Assembly: GCF_020519665.1 (NCBI RefSeq)
Contig: NZ_CP084703.1
Coordinates: forward strand, 2,728,001 to 2,792,000
DNA from: Bacillus shivajii
GTDB taxonomy: Bacteria; Bacillota; Bacilli; Bacillales; Salisediminibacteriaceae
Reading direction: 5' to 3'
DNA length: 64,000 bases
Below are positions 1 to 9,491 of the stretch, in pieces (within the stretch, counting starts at the first letter, position 1; the number at the start of each line of letters is the position of its first letter). Below the pieces are notes generated by a model. That model did not search any database, was not told the origin of the DNA, and saw only the letters and a list, made by a program, of their open reading frames with translations. The position numbers were made by a program, and so were the translations under genes.

Positions 1-707
1 CACTTCAGACGGACACTTTCCCGAGGGCTTGTCTTCAGCTAACTTAGGCTCGACAACTCTTCGCCTAAGTGGATCTTCAGCTCGTTGTTCCTGCGATTAC
101 TCGTCACAGATAAACAGTGCTCCTGCGGTTACTCGTCGCAGCTCGGAGCAGCTCGGAGCAGTTCGAAGAAGTATTGCTCGTCGCTGATCCTCTGGGAGTC
201 GCCGCCTTTAGTTACGTTCACTTCTAAAGAAAACTCGCCGATTGGCGAGCCTTTAAGGCGAAGACAAAGGCGTAGTTGCACTTATACTATACACATAGAA
301 ATTTTCACTACGTCGAAATTGCTTCTTAGCTAAAATTTTATACATTATTATAGTGTAAACAAAACTTGGCTTTTCGTTAAAGAGATTCTTCGTAAGCGAA
401 GTGTGCTTACATAGAAGCTCTTATGCTTTAGTGCAAGTCATTAATTAGGAACTTCGACTACAATCGATCACGTCCTGTGATCAACGCCGAAGTCACCACC
501 TCCTGTGGAAGTAAGCCTTAGTTGCCACAAGCTCAACTCCTATGATTAAACGTCGAGTTGCGACGAGCAAGCGTAGCGGCGCAGGAGCAGTTACTATCGA
601 CCATAAATTTATAAATTCTGATAGTAAAAATAAAACGTACATTTAATGATAAATTTTTAATATCATTCGTTTCATTGCACAAAAAACGGAACTATGAAAT
701 TGATTCG
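1..707 (+). repeat. MITE-like interspersed element, 5' end outside window
   Basis: This stretch without a gene is a copy of the element that recurs at 11565-12048, 20630-20983 and 28462-28729. Its left end lies before the window. The right end carries the terminal inverted repeat TATGAAATTGATTC at 693-706, with the last base changed. It contains the shared core (inverted repeat of CTTAGGC and GCCTAAG near 45-85), hairpin modules near 84-140, a CTCGCC-GATT-GGCGAG hairpin near 233-250, and extra sequence at about 345-600 missing from the shorter copies. Short open frames here are repeat translations, not genes. Confidence 0.75.
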
Positions 708-727
708 ATTGTGTAAAACTTTACGTT

Positions 728-2950
728 TTAGTCCATGAAAAACTCATCATCATTATCATCATCATCTAGAAGGAGATCATCAACCTCTTCATCTAATCCA
801 GTTTCATCAACTTCTTCAAATGGGTGTAACAGTGTAACTCTCATTCTAGTTACACCTTTCATTGAAGTACCTGGTTGTGGACTTTGCTCTCGTACAAAAC
901 CTTCCCCATTGACCTCAACTTCAATACCTGTGACCTCTTGGAAAACAAACAAGTGCCTTAATGACCAATTGGTCATATTCGGAAACTTTCCCTCATTTCC
1001 ATCTGTTTTCAGAAATACTTTTTCACCAGGCATAACCTCGGTCCCTGGACGGGGGCTTTGCCTTTCAATACGATCACCTTCACCTATTAGGACAACATTT
1101 TGTCCTAATGATTCTAATTCAGAAATTGTAGACTGGACTTCACTTCCAATAAAGTCGTTCATTTCAATCCCTTCAGAGTATGCAATATCACCAATTTCTT
1201 CAGTCGGGGAAATATTTAAATATTGCAAGCTTTGTTGCATCACTGGTTTAAAGATCATCGAAACTGGAGTAGATCCAATTTCTGTAGCATCAAGCTCAGG
1301 ACGATCTACAGCTACATACATGATAACTTCAGGATCATCTGCCGGTGCCATTCCTATGAATGAAAAAATATGTTTGCCATGACCATATAAATATCCAGGA
1401 CCAGATGGGTCGGGAACTTCAGCTGTACCCGTTTTCCCTGCAATATTGAAACCCTCAACGGCATAAGGTTGACCAGTTCCGTTATCAGAAGAGACAACGG
1501 TTTCCAAGATATTCAGTACCTCTTTTGACGTATTTTCAGAAATCGGTTCACCGACGATCTCGGGTTCATTCTTTGTACGAACTTCACTTCCATCCTCTGC
1601 TACGATCCGATCAATGATATAAGGTTTCATCATCTTCCCGCCATTAGCAATTGCTGTAGCTGCTTGAACTTGTTGGATCGGTGTCACTACAGACGCTTGC
1701 CCAAAAGCGGTATAAGCAGCATCACCATGCCAAGAATCAGCTAAAACCCCTGTTGCTTCATTCGGTAAATCAATTCCAGTCGGCTCTTCGAAACCAAACG
1801 ATGTTAAGTAATCATATAAATGATCTCCACCAAGTTCTTCTAAAGCTAAAATCGAAAAAGCTACGTTCGAGGAACGTTGAACACCTTCATTAAAAGTGAT
1901 CTCTCCCCATCCCCCACGTTGGTGATCACGAATTCTATGTGGTCCAACTTGATAAGATCCGGATTGGAAAGTTGCTTCACCGTCATATACACCTTCTTCT
2001 ATTGCTGCAGCAAGCGAAAAAACTTTCATCGTTGAACCTGGTTCAAAGCGAGAAGAAACATTATAGTTTGTATAATTAACGATTGACTCATATTGATTCG
2101 GATTAAAACTGGGGCGATTTGACATCCCTAAAATTTCACCGGTTTTCGCATTTGCAACAATTGCCATCATCCGTTTTGGGTTAAATTCTTCTTCTACTTG
2201 GTTCATCGTTTGCTCGATGGCCATTTGAATGCGTGTATCAAGTGTTAAAAAGACGTGGTCTCCATTTTTCGGCTCTACAATTACAGTATCCGCATTTACT
2301 AAAGACCGGTTCAATGCATCTTTTTGATACGTAATTCTACCATCTTCTTCTTTTAAGAATTCATCTAAACTACTTTCTAAACCCATTCTAGCAATTGCCA
2401 TATCTCGTTCAGTATAGCCTAGAACATGTGATGCAAATGTTTGATTTGGATAAAACCGCCGAGCATCTTCCCTAAACGTCACCCCATCAAGTTCAAGTTC
2501 ATTGATTTTTTCCATTGTTTCATAGTTTAAAAACTTCGCTCGAGGGCCAAGCTCAACTTGAACACGCTCATTTTCAATAGCATTCGATAAAAAATTTTCA
2601 ATTGTAGATGCATCCATATCTAACACTGTACTTAATTGTTCCGCTGTAAATTTAGGATCACTTACATAACTGTTAAAACGATCGTCTACAATCGCAACGA
2701 GGGTGTATGAAGGGATTTCTTCAGCTAATGCTTCTCCATTTCTATCAAATATGGTTCCTCTTGTACCATCGATGACCCTTGATTGTGACCACCTTTGTTC
2801 TAGTAGTGTTTCTAGATCTTGCCCCTGCACTTCTTTTGCTGCTTGAATGTACACAAAGCGTGAAAACATAATGCCAACACCAAGTAAGATCACTAACAAA
2901 ATGTATAATCCACGCTTCGTTACTTTTATGCTTTTATTTTCTTCTAACAA
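728..2950 (-). CDS. pbpB: Penicillin-binding protein 2B, septal transpeptidase
   Basis: Class B penicillin-binding protein that cross-links septal peptidoglycan in the divisome (FtsI/PBP2B type). Of 740 residues, 13-33 form a signal anchor, followed by the PBP dimerisation domain and a transpeptidase domain with S306-T-M-K, S360-S-N and K506-T-G. Two PASTA domains occupy about 593-710, as in B. subtilis PBP2B. The start is TTG, set by an AGGAGGTGACG ribosome site. Last in the mraZ-rsmH-ftsL-pbpB order. The C-terminal 29 residues are extremely acidic, an unusual extension after the second PASTA domain. spoVD, the usual next gene, is not seen before the window edge. Confidence 0.97.
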   Translation of the reverse strand: MLEENKSIKVTKRGLYILLVILLGVGIMFSRFVYIQAAKEVQGQDLETLLEQRWSQSRVIDGTRGTIFDRNGEALAEEIPSYTLVAIVDDRFNSYVSDPKFTAEQLSTVLDMDASTIENFLSNAIENERVQVELGPRAKFLNYETMEKINELELDGVTFREDARRFYPNQTFASHVLGYTERDMAIARMGLESSLDEFLKEEDGRITYQKDALNRSLVNADTVIVEPKNGDHVFLTLDTRIQMAIEQTMNQVEEEFNPKRMMAIVANAKTGEILGMSNRPSFNPNQYESIVNYTNYNVSSRFEPGSTMKVFSLAAAIEEGVYDGEATFQSGSYQVGPHRIRDHQRGGWGEITFNEGVQRSSNVAFSILALEELGGDHLYDYLTSFGFEEPTGIDLPNEATGVLADSWHGDAAYTAFGQASVVTPIQQVQAATAIANGGKMMKPYIIDRIVAEDGSEVRTKNEPEIVGEPISENTSKEVLNILETVVSSDNGTGQPYAVEGFNIAGKTGTAEVPDPSGPGYLYGHGKHIFSFIGMAPADDPEVIMYVAVDRPELDATEIGSTPVSMIFKPVMQQSLQYLNISPTEEIGDIAYSEGIEMNDFIGSEVQSTISELESLGQNVVLIGEGDRIERQSPRPGTEVMPGEKVFLKTDGNEGKFPNMTNWSLRHLFVFQEVTGIEVEVNGEGFVREQSPQPGTSMKGVTRMRVTLLHPFEEVDETGLDEEVDDLLLDDDDNDDEFFMD

Positions 2951-2990
2951 GAGAAAACGTCACCTCCTGTAAGAAAGCACACCATAACCA

Positions 2991-3356
2991 TTAATTATTC
3001 ACATGAATGCTTCTTACATCATCAACACGTAATTCCATTCCCATTGATTTTGCTTCAGCTAAGATTCGGTCTGGGTCTGAAAGTTCCTTTACTTGTAACT
3101 CTAAACCTTGATTCACACTAGCTTGTTGCGAAATTTCAGTTTCTGTCTGCTGAATTTGATGATTTACCATATACATCGATGCATAATTAGATAAAACGAG
3201 ATAAAGCCCTAACACAATGGCGATTAAAAAGGCAGAGTAAATCATCTTCTCCCCTTTTGTAACCTTTCCTTTCAAGACCTTTTGTTTCCCAATCTTTTTC
3301 TCTTGGTTCGGCTGTGGATTCCAATTTGGTTCTTGCCTTTGTACAAGTGGACTCAT
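2991..3356 (-). CDS. ftsL: Cell division protein FtsL
   Basis: Small bitopic divisome protein that works with DivIC/FtsB and DivIB/FtsQ to activate septal wall synthesis. It has a basic cytoplasmic N-terminus, one membrane segment (about residues 38-58 from this start) and a short extracellular coiled coil ending near SDPDRILAEAKSMGM, a region typical of FtsL. The ATG at 3362 lies too close to AAGGAGG; the ATG at 3356 has 7-base spacing and is preferred, giving 121 residues. It sits between rsmH and pbpB, as in B. subtilis. Confidence 0.93.
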   Translation of the reverse strand: MSPLVQRQEPNWNPQPNQEKKIGKQKVLKGKVTKGEKMIYSAFLIAIVLGLYLVLSNYASMYMVNHQIQQTETEISQQASVNQGLELQVKELSDPDRILAEAKSMGMELRVDDVRSIHVNN

Positions 3357-3358
3357 CT

Positions 3359-4300
3359 TCATTCCTCCTTATTTTTTTCAGCAATCCTTAATTTCGCAGA
3401 ATGTGCACGCTGATTTTGTTCAAGCTCTTCTTCATTTGGGATAATCGGTTTACGGTTTACAAGTGACAGTTCCGGTTTAAATTCATCAGGAATAACTGGT
3501 AAATCTTTCGGAAGCTCTCTCGGTGTACTTCTCTTTTTAAAAACTTGCTTACAAATCCTGTCTTCTAATGAATGGAAGGTAATGACAGCTATTCTTCCTT
3601 CTTGCTTTAGCATGTCAATTCCGTCATTTAACGCTTGTTCAAATACATTCAACTCATCATTTACCGCAATCCTTATCGCCTGGAATGTTCGTTTCGCAGG
3701 GTGTCCACCTTTTCTCCTTGCAGGTGCAGGGATAGCCTCTTTAATGACATCTACTAGCTGAAATGTCGTTTCAATTGGTTTTTCAATACGTGCTTGCTCA
3801 ATTTTTCGCGCGATCTGTTTGGCGAATCTCTCTTCACCATACCTTGCTATAATTCTTGCGATGTCTTCAAAAGCCCATTCATTCACAACATGAAATGCAG
3901 ATAAAGGCTGCTTTTGGTTCATTCGCATATCTAGAGGAGCATCGAATCGATAACTAAATCCACGCTCTGGTTCATCAAACTGAGGGGAAGATACACCTAG
4001 GTCAAAAACAAGCCCATCAACTTCTTGTACCTCAATATTTAGTAGTTCCTCTTTTAAATCTCTAAAATTACTATGAACAAAGGTGACTTTCCCTTCATAT
4101 GTAGAAAGACGCTCCTTCGCATGTTGAAGAGCTGTTTCATCTTGATCAAAGGCAATAAGTCGCCCCTTTTCATTTAATTCCGAAAGAATACGCTCACTAT
4201 GCCCACCACCACCGAGCGTACAATCGACATATACGCCGTCTTTCTTTATGTTTAATCCTTTTACTGTTTCTTCTTTCAGAACGGTTATGTGTTCAAACAA
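3359..4300 (-). CDS. rsmH: 16S rRNA m4C1402 methyltransferase RsmH (MraW)
   Basis: SAM-dependent methyltransferase that N4-methylates C1402 of 16S rRNA in the ribosomal decoding centre. The 313-residue length is normal. The SAM-binding motif [14 protein letters not shown] lies near residues 26-39, and the family motifs [16 protein letters not shown] and [11 protein letters not shown] are present. Translation starts at TTG, with GGAGGAGG five to six bases upstream. It follows mraZ closely and precedes ftsL, the standard dcw order. Confidence 0.97.
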   Translation of the reverse strand: MFEHITVLKEETVKGLNIKKDGVYVDCTLGGGGHSERILSELNEKGRLIAFDQDETALQHAKERLSTYEGKVTFVHSNFRDLKEELLNIEVQEVDGLVFDLGVSSPQFDEPERGFSYRFDAPLDMRMNQKQPLSAFHVVNEWAFEDIARIIARYGEERFAKQIARKIEQARIEKPIETTFQLVDVIKEAIPAPARRKGGHPAKRTFQAIRIAVNDELNVFEQALNDGIDMLKQEGRIAVITFHSLEDRICKQVFKKRSTPRELPKDLPVIPDEFKPELSLVNRKPIIPNEEELEQNQRAHSAKLRIAEKNKEE

Positions 4301-4321
4301 AGATGTCCTCCTCCAATCTCA

Positions 4322-4753
4322 CTACAATTCAAAGTCAACGATATTTTCAGCGATTTCCGCAAATGATTCTTCTGATTCTGCAAAATATTCTTCCCAAACT
4401 TCCTTGCTCCAAATTTCCACACGATTAGATACACCAATAACGACACATTCTTTCTCTAGCTTTGCGTATGTGCGTAAAGTTGATGGGAGATTTACTCTCC
4501 CTTGCTTGTCCAATTCACTCTCTGTCGCACCTGAAAAGAAAAACCGAGTGAATGCACGGGCATCTTTTTTCGTAAATGGAAGGGATTTTAGCTTTTGTTC
4601 TAATTGTCTCCATTCTTGTTCAGGATAAACAAATAAACATTTATCCATTCCCCTTGTAACGACGAAGGTGGACCCTAACTCTTCACGGAACTTTGCGGGG
4701 ATAATCATTCTCCCTTTTTCATCCACATTGTGATGAAACTCTCCCATGAACAT
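4322..4753 (-). CDS. mraZ: Transcriptional regulator MraZ
   Basis: DNA-binding protein of the SpoVT/AbrB fold that controls the dcw cluster and binds its own promoter region. It starts at the conserved MFMGEF followed by D[13 protein letters not shown], and a second AbrB-like half contains D-x-QGRVNLP. An upstream in-frame ATG at 4774 exists, but GGAGGAGG directly precedes the ATG at 4753, and 143 residues is the usual family length. First gene of the mraZ-rsmH-ftsL-pbpB unit, preceded by a candidate operator at 4792-4815. Confidence 0.96.
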   Translation of the reverse strand: MFMGEFHHNVDEKGRMIIPAKFREELGSTFVVTRGMDKCLFVYPEQEWRQLEQKLKSLPFTKKDARAFTRFFFSGATESELDKQGRVNLPSTLRTYAKLEKECVVIGVSNRVEIWSKEVWEEYFAESEESFAEIAENIVDFEL

Positions 4754-4791
4754 AGCGATCCACCTCCTCCCCACTTTATAACACTAATTTA

Positions 4792-4815
4792 CCACATCTC
4801 CCCACTTTTAACCAC
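4792..4815 (-). promoter_or_regulatory. Candidate MraZ operator (three GTGG repeats)
   Basis: Upstream of mraZ, GTGG occurs three times on the minus strand at exactly 10-base spacing (CCAC at 4792, 4802 and 4812 on the plus strand), with another GTGGGG at 4770-4774. MraZ is known to bind direct TGG(G)-type repeats with helical spacing upstream of mraZ, so this is a plausible autoregulatory site. The match is by eye. Confidence 0.6.
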
Positions 4816-4841
4816 TTAGTTTGAAAAGATTTTTGATAAAA

Positions 4842-4870
4842 TAAAAAAACTCCGCTTCCACGGAGTTTTT
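4842..4870 (-). terminator. Rho-independent terminator after bshC
   Basis: An ACTCCG...CGGAGT stem is followed on the minus strand by a T-rich run, immediately downstream of the bshC stop. It separates bshC from the dcw promoter region. Confidence 0.85.
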
Positions 4871-4872
4871 CT

Positions 4873-6504
4873 TTATAAATAAATAAATGCATGCGTCCCT
4901 GCATAATTGTCCTCTGACGGTATTTCACTTACTACCCTTTGAATAAGATCGGGTCCATATAAATTTAGGAAAGAATGAATATTTAAGTACCTTTCTTGAG
5001 GGTTTCCATTAGGCTTAATTTCACTTTCAACAAGATCAAATCGCCTTATTCCTGCTTCATTTTCTTGGAGCAACTTCGCTTCAAATTTTTTCTCTAACTC
5101 AACAAACTGATCCTCCGCCTTATTACGGTATTTCTCTCGTAGTAATTCGTACTCTTTCCCGTATTCTTTAAAAGTGGAGGATAAGTGGGAGAAAATTTCA
5201 TCCATTTGCATCCTAGCATTTTCTATCTCTGTTTTATAAGGCGCTTTTTCCTTACTTTTTAACCATTGCTGCTTTTTATTACTTAAACCATTTAAAGCGA
5301 CAGCTTTATGATTTACACCAACTTTTATCAAGTTCTTCTCTACTGGTCTTGATACAAATGTAATGTGTAATCTCGGCTCTACGATTGGCATGTTTATGTT
5401 GAAGGTGTGAAATGCCTCTTTTAACGTCGCCCAATATTTTATCTCGCCAGGCCCTGCAACAAATGAAAGTACAGGTAATAAAAAGTCCTGCATTAACGGA
5501 CGAGTTACAACATTATTACTTATACAAGAAGGGTCTTTATCAACCATTTCAAGCAATTCATCTTCTGTCCAAGTTTTTGAACGATTCTTATCTGTAAAAA
5601 CACCGTTATTTTTTGAAAGCAAGAAGCGTTGTCCTTGGTAATGAACAAAAAGATGTGCATTGCTCTCCTCAATAGCGATCGGTTCCCCAAAATTTTTCCG
5701 TTTAAAATTATTTGCCCCTTCAATAAACGCTCCACGAAGTTCATCATTTTTTTTAATGAGCTCCTTAAAAAAGGGTTGTTCAATTTGTCTTATTTGTGGA
5801 CAAGCTGCATCCATCAATACTAACCCTGTCCCCTCAAATAACCTATGGAGAATTCTCGCACACCACTCTACATAAGTAAGGCCATCTTTCACATCATTAG
5901 TTAATTGATGATATAGTTCCCGTGTATGTTCCGTCTCATTTAAGAACTGAAACAATTCATCAACAACCTTTTTTCCATCGTCAGCAGAAATGAACCTTTC
6001 CGATACCGGTGTTTTTAAATCATTTCTTTCTGAGATATTTAGCTTTTTTATATTCTCTTGGTTGTGAATAAACGTATGGTTAACTTCATCAATATCGTGA
6101 TCTTCCCCAGCCATCCAAAATATCGGTACGACCGGGATTCCATGTTCATTCTCTACACGACGTGCCGTTTTTAGAATGGAAATGATCTTGTTTATCGTAT
6201 AAATCGGCCCTGTAAGTAACCCTGCCTGCTGACCACCTACCACTGTAACAGACCTATCATCTTTTAGTTTTTCTATTGATGCATAAATCGCTTCATCCTC
6301 ACTAAATTGTTTATTATATTGAGTGAGCACTTCAACTATATTCCTTCTTTGATACGAACGACTTTGTATTTCATGATACCTTTTTAATAGCGCATCCTCT
6401 TTTAGGGAGTAGTCAAAAAAGGGCATAAATTGTTCGTCATTAAGTATGTATTGATTCGTAAATGCGTTTTCTGCGTCTTCCCAGACAAATTTCATTTGAT
6501 TCAA
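4873..6504 (-). CDS. bshC: Bacillithiol biosynthesis cysteine-adding enzyme BshC
   Basis: Putative cysteine ligase that adds L-cysteine to glucosaminyl-malate, the last step of bacillithiol synthesis, the low-molecular-weight thiol of many Firmicutes. The 543-residue length fits. Family landmarks include VVGGQQAGLLTGPIYT near residue 88, AGEDHDIDEVNH near residue 132, a Rossmann-like core, and a C-terminal coiled coil followed by YLNIHSFLNLYGPDLI. In B. subtilis the homologue (yllA) also lies just upstream of mraZ. A terminator follows directly. Confidence 0.95.
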   Translation of the reverse strand: MNQMKFVWEDAENAFTNQYILNDEQFMPFFDYSLKEDALLKRYHEIQSRSYQRRNIVEVLTQYNKQFSEDEAIYASIEKLKDDRSVTVVGGQQAGLLTGPIYTINKIISILKTARRVENEHGIPVVPIFWMAGEDHDIDEVNHTFIHNQENIKKLNISERNDLKTPVSERFISADDGKKVVDELFQFLNETEHTRELYHQLTNDVKDGLTYVEWCARILHRLFEGTGLVLMDAACPQIRQIEQPFFKELIKKNDELRGAFIEGANNFKRKNFGEPIAIEESNAHLFVHYQGQRFLLSKNNGVFTDKNRSKTWTEDELLEMVDKDPSCISNNVVTRPLMQDFLLPVLSFVAGPGEIKYWATLKEAFHTFNINMPIVEPRLHITFVSRPVEKNLIKVGVNHKAVALNGLSNKKQQWLKSKEKAPYKTEIENARMQMDEIFSHLSSTFKEYGKEYELLREKYRNKAEDQFVELEKKFEAKLLQENEAGIRRFDLVESEIKPNGNPQERYLNIHSFLNLYGPDLIQRVVSEIPSEDNYAGTHAFIYL

Positions 6505-6606
6505 CCCTTCACTTTCTTAATACAGAAATTTATTTCGGTCTTCGCAATAAATGAGTATTTATTATAACAAATAAAACGACGTTGACCAATGAAGAAGCTC
6601 AGCTCC

Positions 6607-6990
6607 TTATACGGCATAAATATTTGCAATAAAACCGTAAACCATTAATATGAAATAAAGTACCGATAAAACAAAAAATTGGAAACGCCAAACCCCTTTA
6701 AAAACTTTATGAATAGATATAAGTTCATATGATTTCCAATGAAGGATTGTAAAAATGATTGAGGATAGCAAAAAGAATAAAATAATCATCCATAAAATTG
6801 AGATCCCCCATATCTCTAAGGCGATAAAATAAATCGCAAACATAAGCAAAACTACTGTGCAGTCTGCTGCAAGCTTTATAGAAAACACTTTGTTTTTCGT
6901 ACTTTTCACTGAAATAATATAAACTAGATAAAACGCTATTAATGGTACAGTTACAAAAGAGGCAATGATGAAAACGATAATACTAGACAT
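6607..6990 (-). CDS. DUF3397 family membrane protein
   Basis: A 127-residue integral membrane protein with about four hydrophobic segments and the conserved FKGVWRFQF motif near the last one. This resembles the DUF3397 family found beside bshC in Bacillus; its function is unknown. Its start overlaps the panE stop by 8 bases, so the two are probably translationally coupled. The start has AAAGGAG seven to eight bases upstream. Confidence 0.8.
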   Translation of the reverse strand: MSSIIVFIIASFVTVPLIAFYLVYIISVKSTKNKVFSIKLAADCTVVLLMFAIYFIALEIWGISILWMIILFFLLSSIIFTILHWKSYELISIHKVFKGVWRFQFFVLSVLYFILMVYGFIANIYAV

Positions 6991-7873
6991 CCCCCCAACT
7001 CCTTTCGATTCCCTTAATAGAGTAATGAAGAAATTCGGTAAGTGGCATTCGTATACCTTCCTTTCTTCCCATTTTCAATATGTACCCTGTAATTGCGTCA
7101 ATTTCCGTGCGTCTTTTATGTTTTATATCTTGATACATCGATGATTCATTTTCCTTCGTTTGTTTTATTACTCGTACTAGTTTATCGTAATGACTTTCGT
7201 TAACTTCCAAAACACTTTGAACTTCATTAAACAATGCTTGTACATTCCTTATGAAAGGATCTTCTAAGAGCTCTCCGTTACGAACTCCATATAACGCCGT
7301 TAAAGGATTGACGATGAAGTTAATGATTAGTTTCTCAACCATGCGCTCTTTAATGAAAGGGGTATATGTAAAACATAAACGACTTTTACCATCTGTAAGA
7401 CCATACAATTTCTCACCGTGTCCCCATGGCCCAAACGCTATTTCGCCATCACCAGTATGTCTTACCACACGGTCATTTGTTTTCATTGCTCCATGAGTAA
7501 CAACCCCAGCATATAACGGGTTCGCGCAAAGGGAAGCTGCTTTTTCCATATGTCCCATCCCATTTTGCAAAAATAATAAAGCAGCACTTCTTTTCAGTAC
7601 CGGTAAAAAATTATGAAAAAACTCCTCAAGATGCGTTTGTTTCAATGTAATGATAGCAAGGTCATATGTCAGACTCCCCAATTGCGAAGCAGGAATAGCC
7701 CGAATCGGTTGAACAACTTCTTCACCCTCTTTTATTACTTTTAATCCTTTTTCAAGAATTGTATCTGCTTGTCTTTTTGATCTCGTAACAATAGATACCT
7801 CGTGCCCATCTTGTTGTAAATATGATGCAATAAGTAAGCCGACAGACCCTGCTCCTATGACTAAAATCTTCAT
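6983..7873 (-). CDS. panE: 2-dehydropantoate 2-reductase family protein
   Basis: NADPH-dependent reductase of the ketopantoate reductase family, which makes pantoate for coenzyme A synthesis. The start is at MKILVIGAGSVG, the N-terminal Rossmann glycine motif (GAGSVG), with an AGGAAG ribosome site; the upstream open extension has no support. The 296-residue length and C-terminal helical domain fit ApbA/PanE. Synteny matches B. subtilis ylbQ beside ylbP. Bacilli often have more than one paralogue, so the pantothenate role is likely but not proven. Confidence 0.88.
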   Translation of the reverse strand: MKILVIGAGSVGLLIASYLQQDGHEVSIVTRSKRQADTILEKGLKVIKEGEEVVQPIRAIPASQLGSLTYDLAIITLKQTHLEEFFHNFLPVLKRSAALLFLQNGMGHMEKAASLCANPLYAGVVTHGAMKTNDRVVRHTGDGEIAFGPWGHGEKLYGLTDGKSRLCFTYTPFIKERMVEKLIINFIVNPLTALYGVRNGELLEDPFIRNVQALFNEVQSVLEVNESHYDKLVRVIKQTKENESSMYQDIKHKRRTEIDAITGYILKMGRKEGIRMPLTEFLHYSIKGIERSWGDV

Positions 7874-8031
7874 GATCCCACTTCCTTTTGGCCTAATTCC
7901 TCTCCCTAATTTTAGCACAATTATAAAAAAGTTCATCTGAATGAGTGAAGAAATCGTTTTCTTTTTTATGTTTTTTAAATTATAATAATATATAGACAAT
8001 TATTATAAATGATATGCAGGAGGGGAATCGT

Positions 8032-8520
8032 ATGGAAATGTATGAAGTTGTTCGTCTAAAAATAAACTTTAAAACATTAGAGGAATTTGAGAATTTCAGG
8101 GAATATGGCCAACAAGAACTTTCAATGAAAGAAGATCTAGAAGGAAATATTATAGACAACGATAGCGAATCTCCGTTTTATGGTATTTATTTTGGGAATA
8201 AACTTGTTGCGCGAATGAGTCTATATAAAATAGAGGCGAAGTTCGACCGTTACTTCGAACCAGCTCAAGATTATTACGAACTTTGGAAACTTGAAGTTTT
8301 ACCAGCATATCAAGGACGAGGTATTGGAACAGCACTTGTTGATTACGCGAAAGGCTTAGGCTTACCAGTGAAAACGAATGGTAGGCAAAGTTCTGATGAA
8401 TTCTGGAAAAAGATGAAATTCGAGCCAATCACATATCAAACAGAACGCGACCGTGGTGAAAACCCTTTCGTATGGTTCCCTGAAGGCGTCTCAGAACAAC
8501 AATATACTAAAAGTGAATAA
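8032..8520 (+). CDS. ylbP: GNAT family N-acetyltransferase YlbP
   Basis: Acetyltransferase of the GNAT fold with the acetyl-CoA loop QGRGIGTAL near residue 104. The substrate is unknown. The N-terminal ELSMKEDLEGN and SPFYGIYFGNKLVARMSLY are characteristic of YlbP. An in-frame ATG at 8014 overlaps the AGGAGGGG ribosome site, so ATG 8032 is chosen, giving 162 residues. It is divergent from panE and convergent with gerR, sharing a bidirectional terminator. Confidence 0.9.
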   Translation: MEMYEVVRLKINFKTLEEFENFREYGQQELSMKEDLEGNIIDNDSESPFYGIYFGNKLVARMSLYKIEAKFDRYFEPAQDYYELWKLEVLPAYQGRGIGTALVDYAKGLGLPVKTNGRQSSDEFWKKMKFEPITYQTERDRGENPFVWFPEGVSEQQYTKSE

Positions 8521-8646
8521 AGACAATCTATCTGTTTATTAATGTAAAAAATCGGCACTGTAATCGTTGGTCGTAGTTATTAATTTGACAGAATCCCTTT
8601 AAACGATTTATCAAATAAATAACAAGATGAACAGCGCCCAAATATG

Positions 8647-8679
8647 AAAAAATCCACCAATTCATTGGTGGATTTTTTT
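8647..8679. terminator. Bidirectional terminator between ylbP and gerR
   Basis: A perfect ATCCACCAAT/ATTGGTGGAT stem is flanked by A and T runs and lies between two convergent genes; its end touches the gerR stop codon. Confidence 0.9.
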
Positions 8680-9221
8680 CATTTCGTATACGATTCATCA
8701 TCTTTTCTCTTCGTTGCTCGTTCTACCACATTAATCATCAGCTGATAGTCACTTTTAATAAATTCGTATTCTTCTTTCAACCGCTCAAGCTCTAATTGTA
8801 ACGATTCGTTTTTTTCTTCAAGTAATTTAATATTGCGTTCATCATTACCTTTATGAAGAAGCTCATCTTTTCTCTCTAATAAAAATGCAACAACTTGGTC
8901 GATCGATTGTACAAGCTCTTGTTGTTGTTCTTTTGTTGGCTCATTTGATGATTTCGTCTCTTCTGCTTGATATTCAGCTTGCCCGTTCAGACTTTTTCCT
9001 TTTAATTCACGTCGCTGTTTCTTCGCTAACTGAATAGCAGAATCATACTTTTTTCGAATCGCTGAGTTCCAGCGAAAGCCACACGCTGCTGGAGTTCTAG
9101 AAAGTTTTTCTCCCACTTCTTCAAAGGCTGCTAATTGAGTACTTCCTTCACGAATATGCCTTAAAACGACTTCAGCTAGTAATAAATCTTCATCATGATT
9201 CCATGCGTCCTGCCTAACCAA
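8679..9221 (-). CDS. gerR: RsfA-family sporulation transcription factor GerR (YlbO)
   Basis: Mother-cell sporulation regulator family in B. subtilis (YlbO/GerR). The N-terminal half is a Myb/SANT-like DNA-binding domain ([20 protein letters not shown], then [12 protein letters not shown]), and the C-terminal half is a long coiled coil (about residues 125-170). The ATG at 9230 abuts AAGGAGGG with almost no spacing; the TTG at 9221 gives workable spacing and matches the usual M-x-RQDAW start, so it is preferred with moderate confidence. The gene is monocistronic. Confidence 0.9.
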   Translation of the reverse strand: MVRQDAWNHDEDLLLAEVVLRHIREGSTQLAAFEEVGEKLSRTPAACGFRWNSAIRKKYDSAIQLAKKQRRELKGKSLNGQAEYQAEETKSSNEPTKEQQQELVQSIDQVVAFLLERKDELLHKGNDERNIKLLEEKNESLQLELERLKEEYEFIKSDYQLMINVVERATKRKDDESYTK

Positions 9222-9410
9222 CGAGATCATCCCTCCTTCACATACGTTTCAAAATATATGTATGCAAATAGTAGAAACGATAGACTTTTTTTACTATAAG
9301 AGAAGGGATTTTTTCTATTTTTTTGTAATTCAAGCCCTATGTATCCTTTTTTTCAATAGACAAACATTGCAGAAAAACAAAAAATAATTATAGAACTAGT
9401 ATAAATCAAA

Positions 9411-9438
9411 GTAGTCAGTGGCCTCGTCGGACTACACA
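9411..9438. terminator. Weak terminator-like hairpin downstream of crotonase gene
   Basis: GTAGTC and GACTAC arms surround a 13-base loop; short T runs follow on both sides. It lies between the crotonase gene end and the gerR start. Weak by eye. Confidence 0.35.
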
Positions 9439-9491
9439 CTTTTTTATGCATTTGAAATTTAAGTAGTCTGGATGAAATGAATAACAGTAGG

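Noticed and set aside
85-333. 82-codon ORF at the window start
   Set aside because: It lies entirely in the MITE-like repeat and matches translations of the other copies.
735-1382. Long plus-strand ORF (215 codons) opposite pbpB
   Set aside because: Antisense shadow of a conserved gene; serine-rich start is the complement of the acidic tail.
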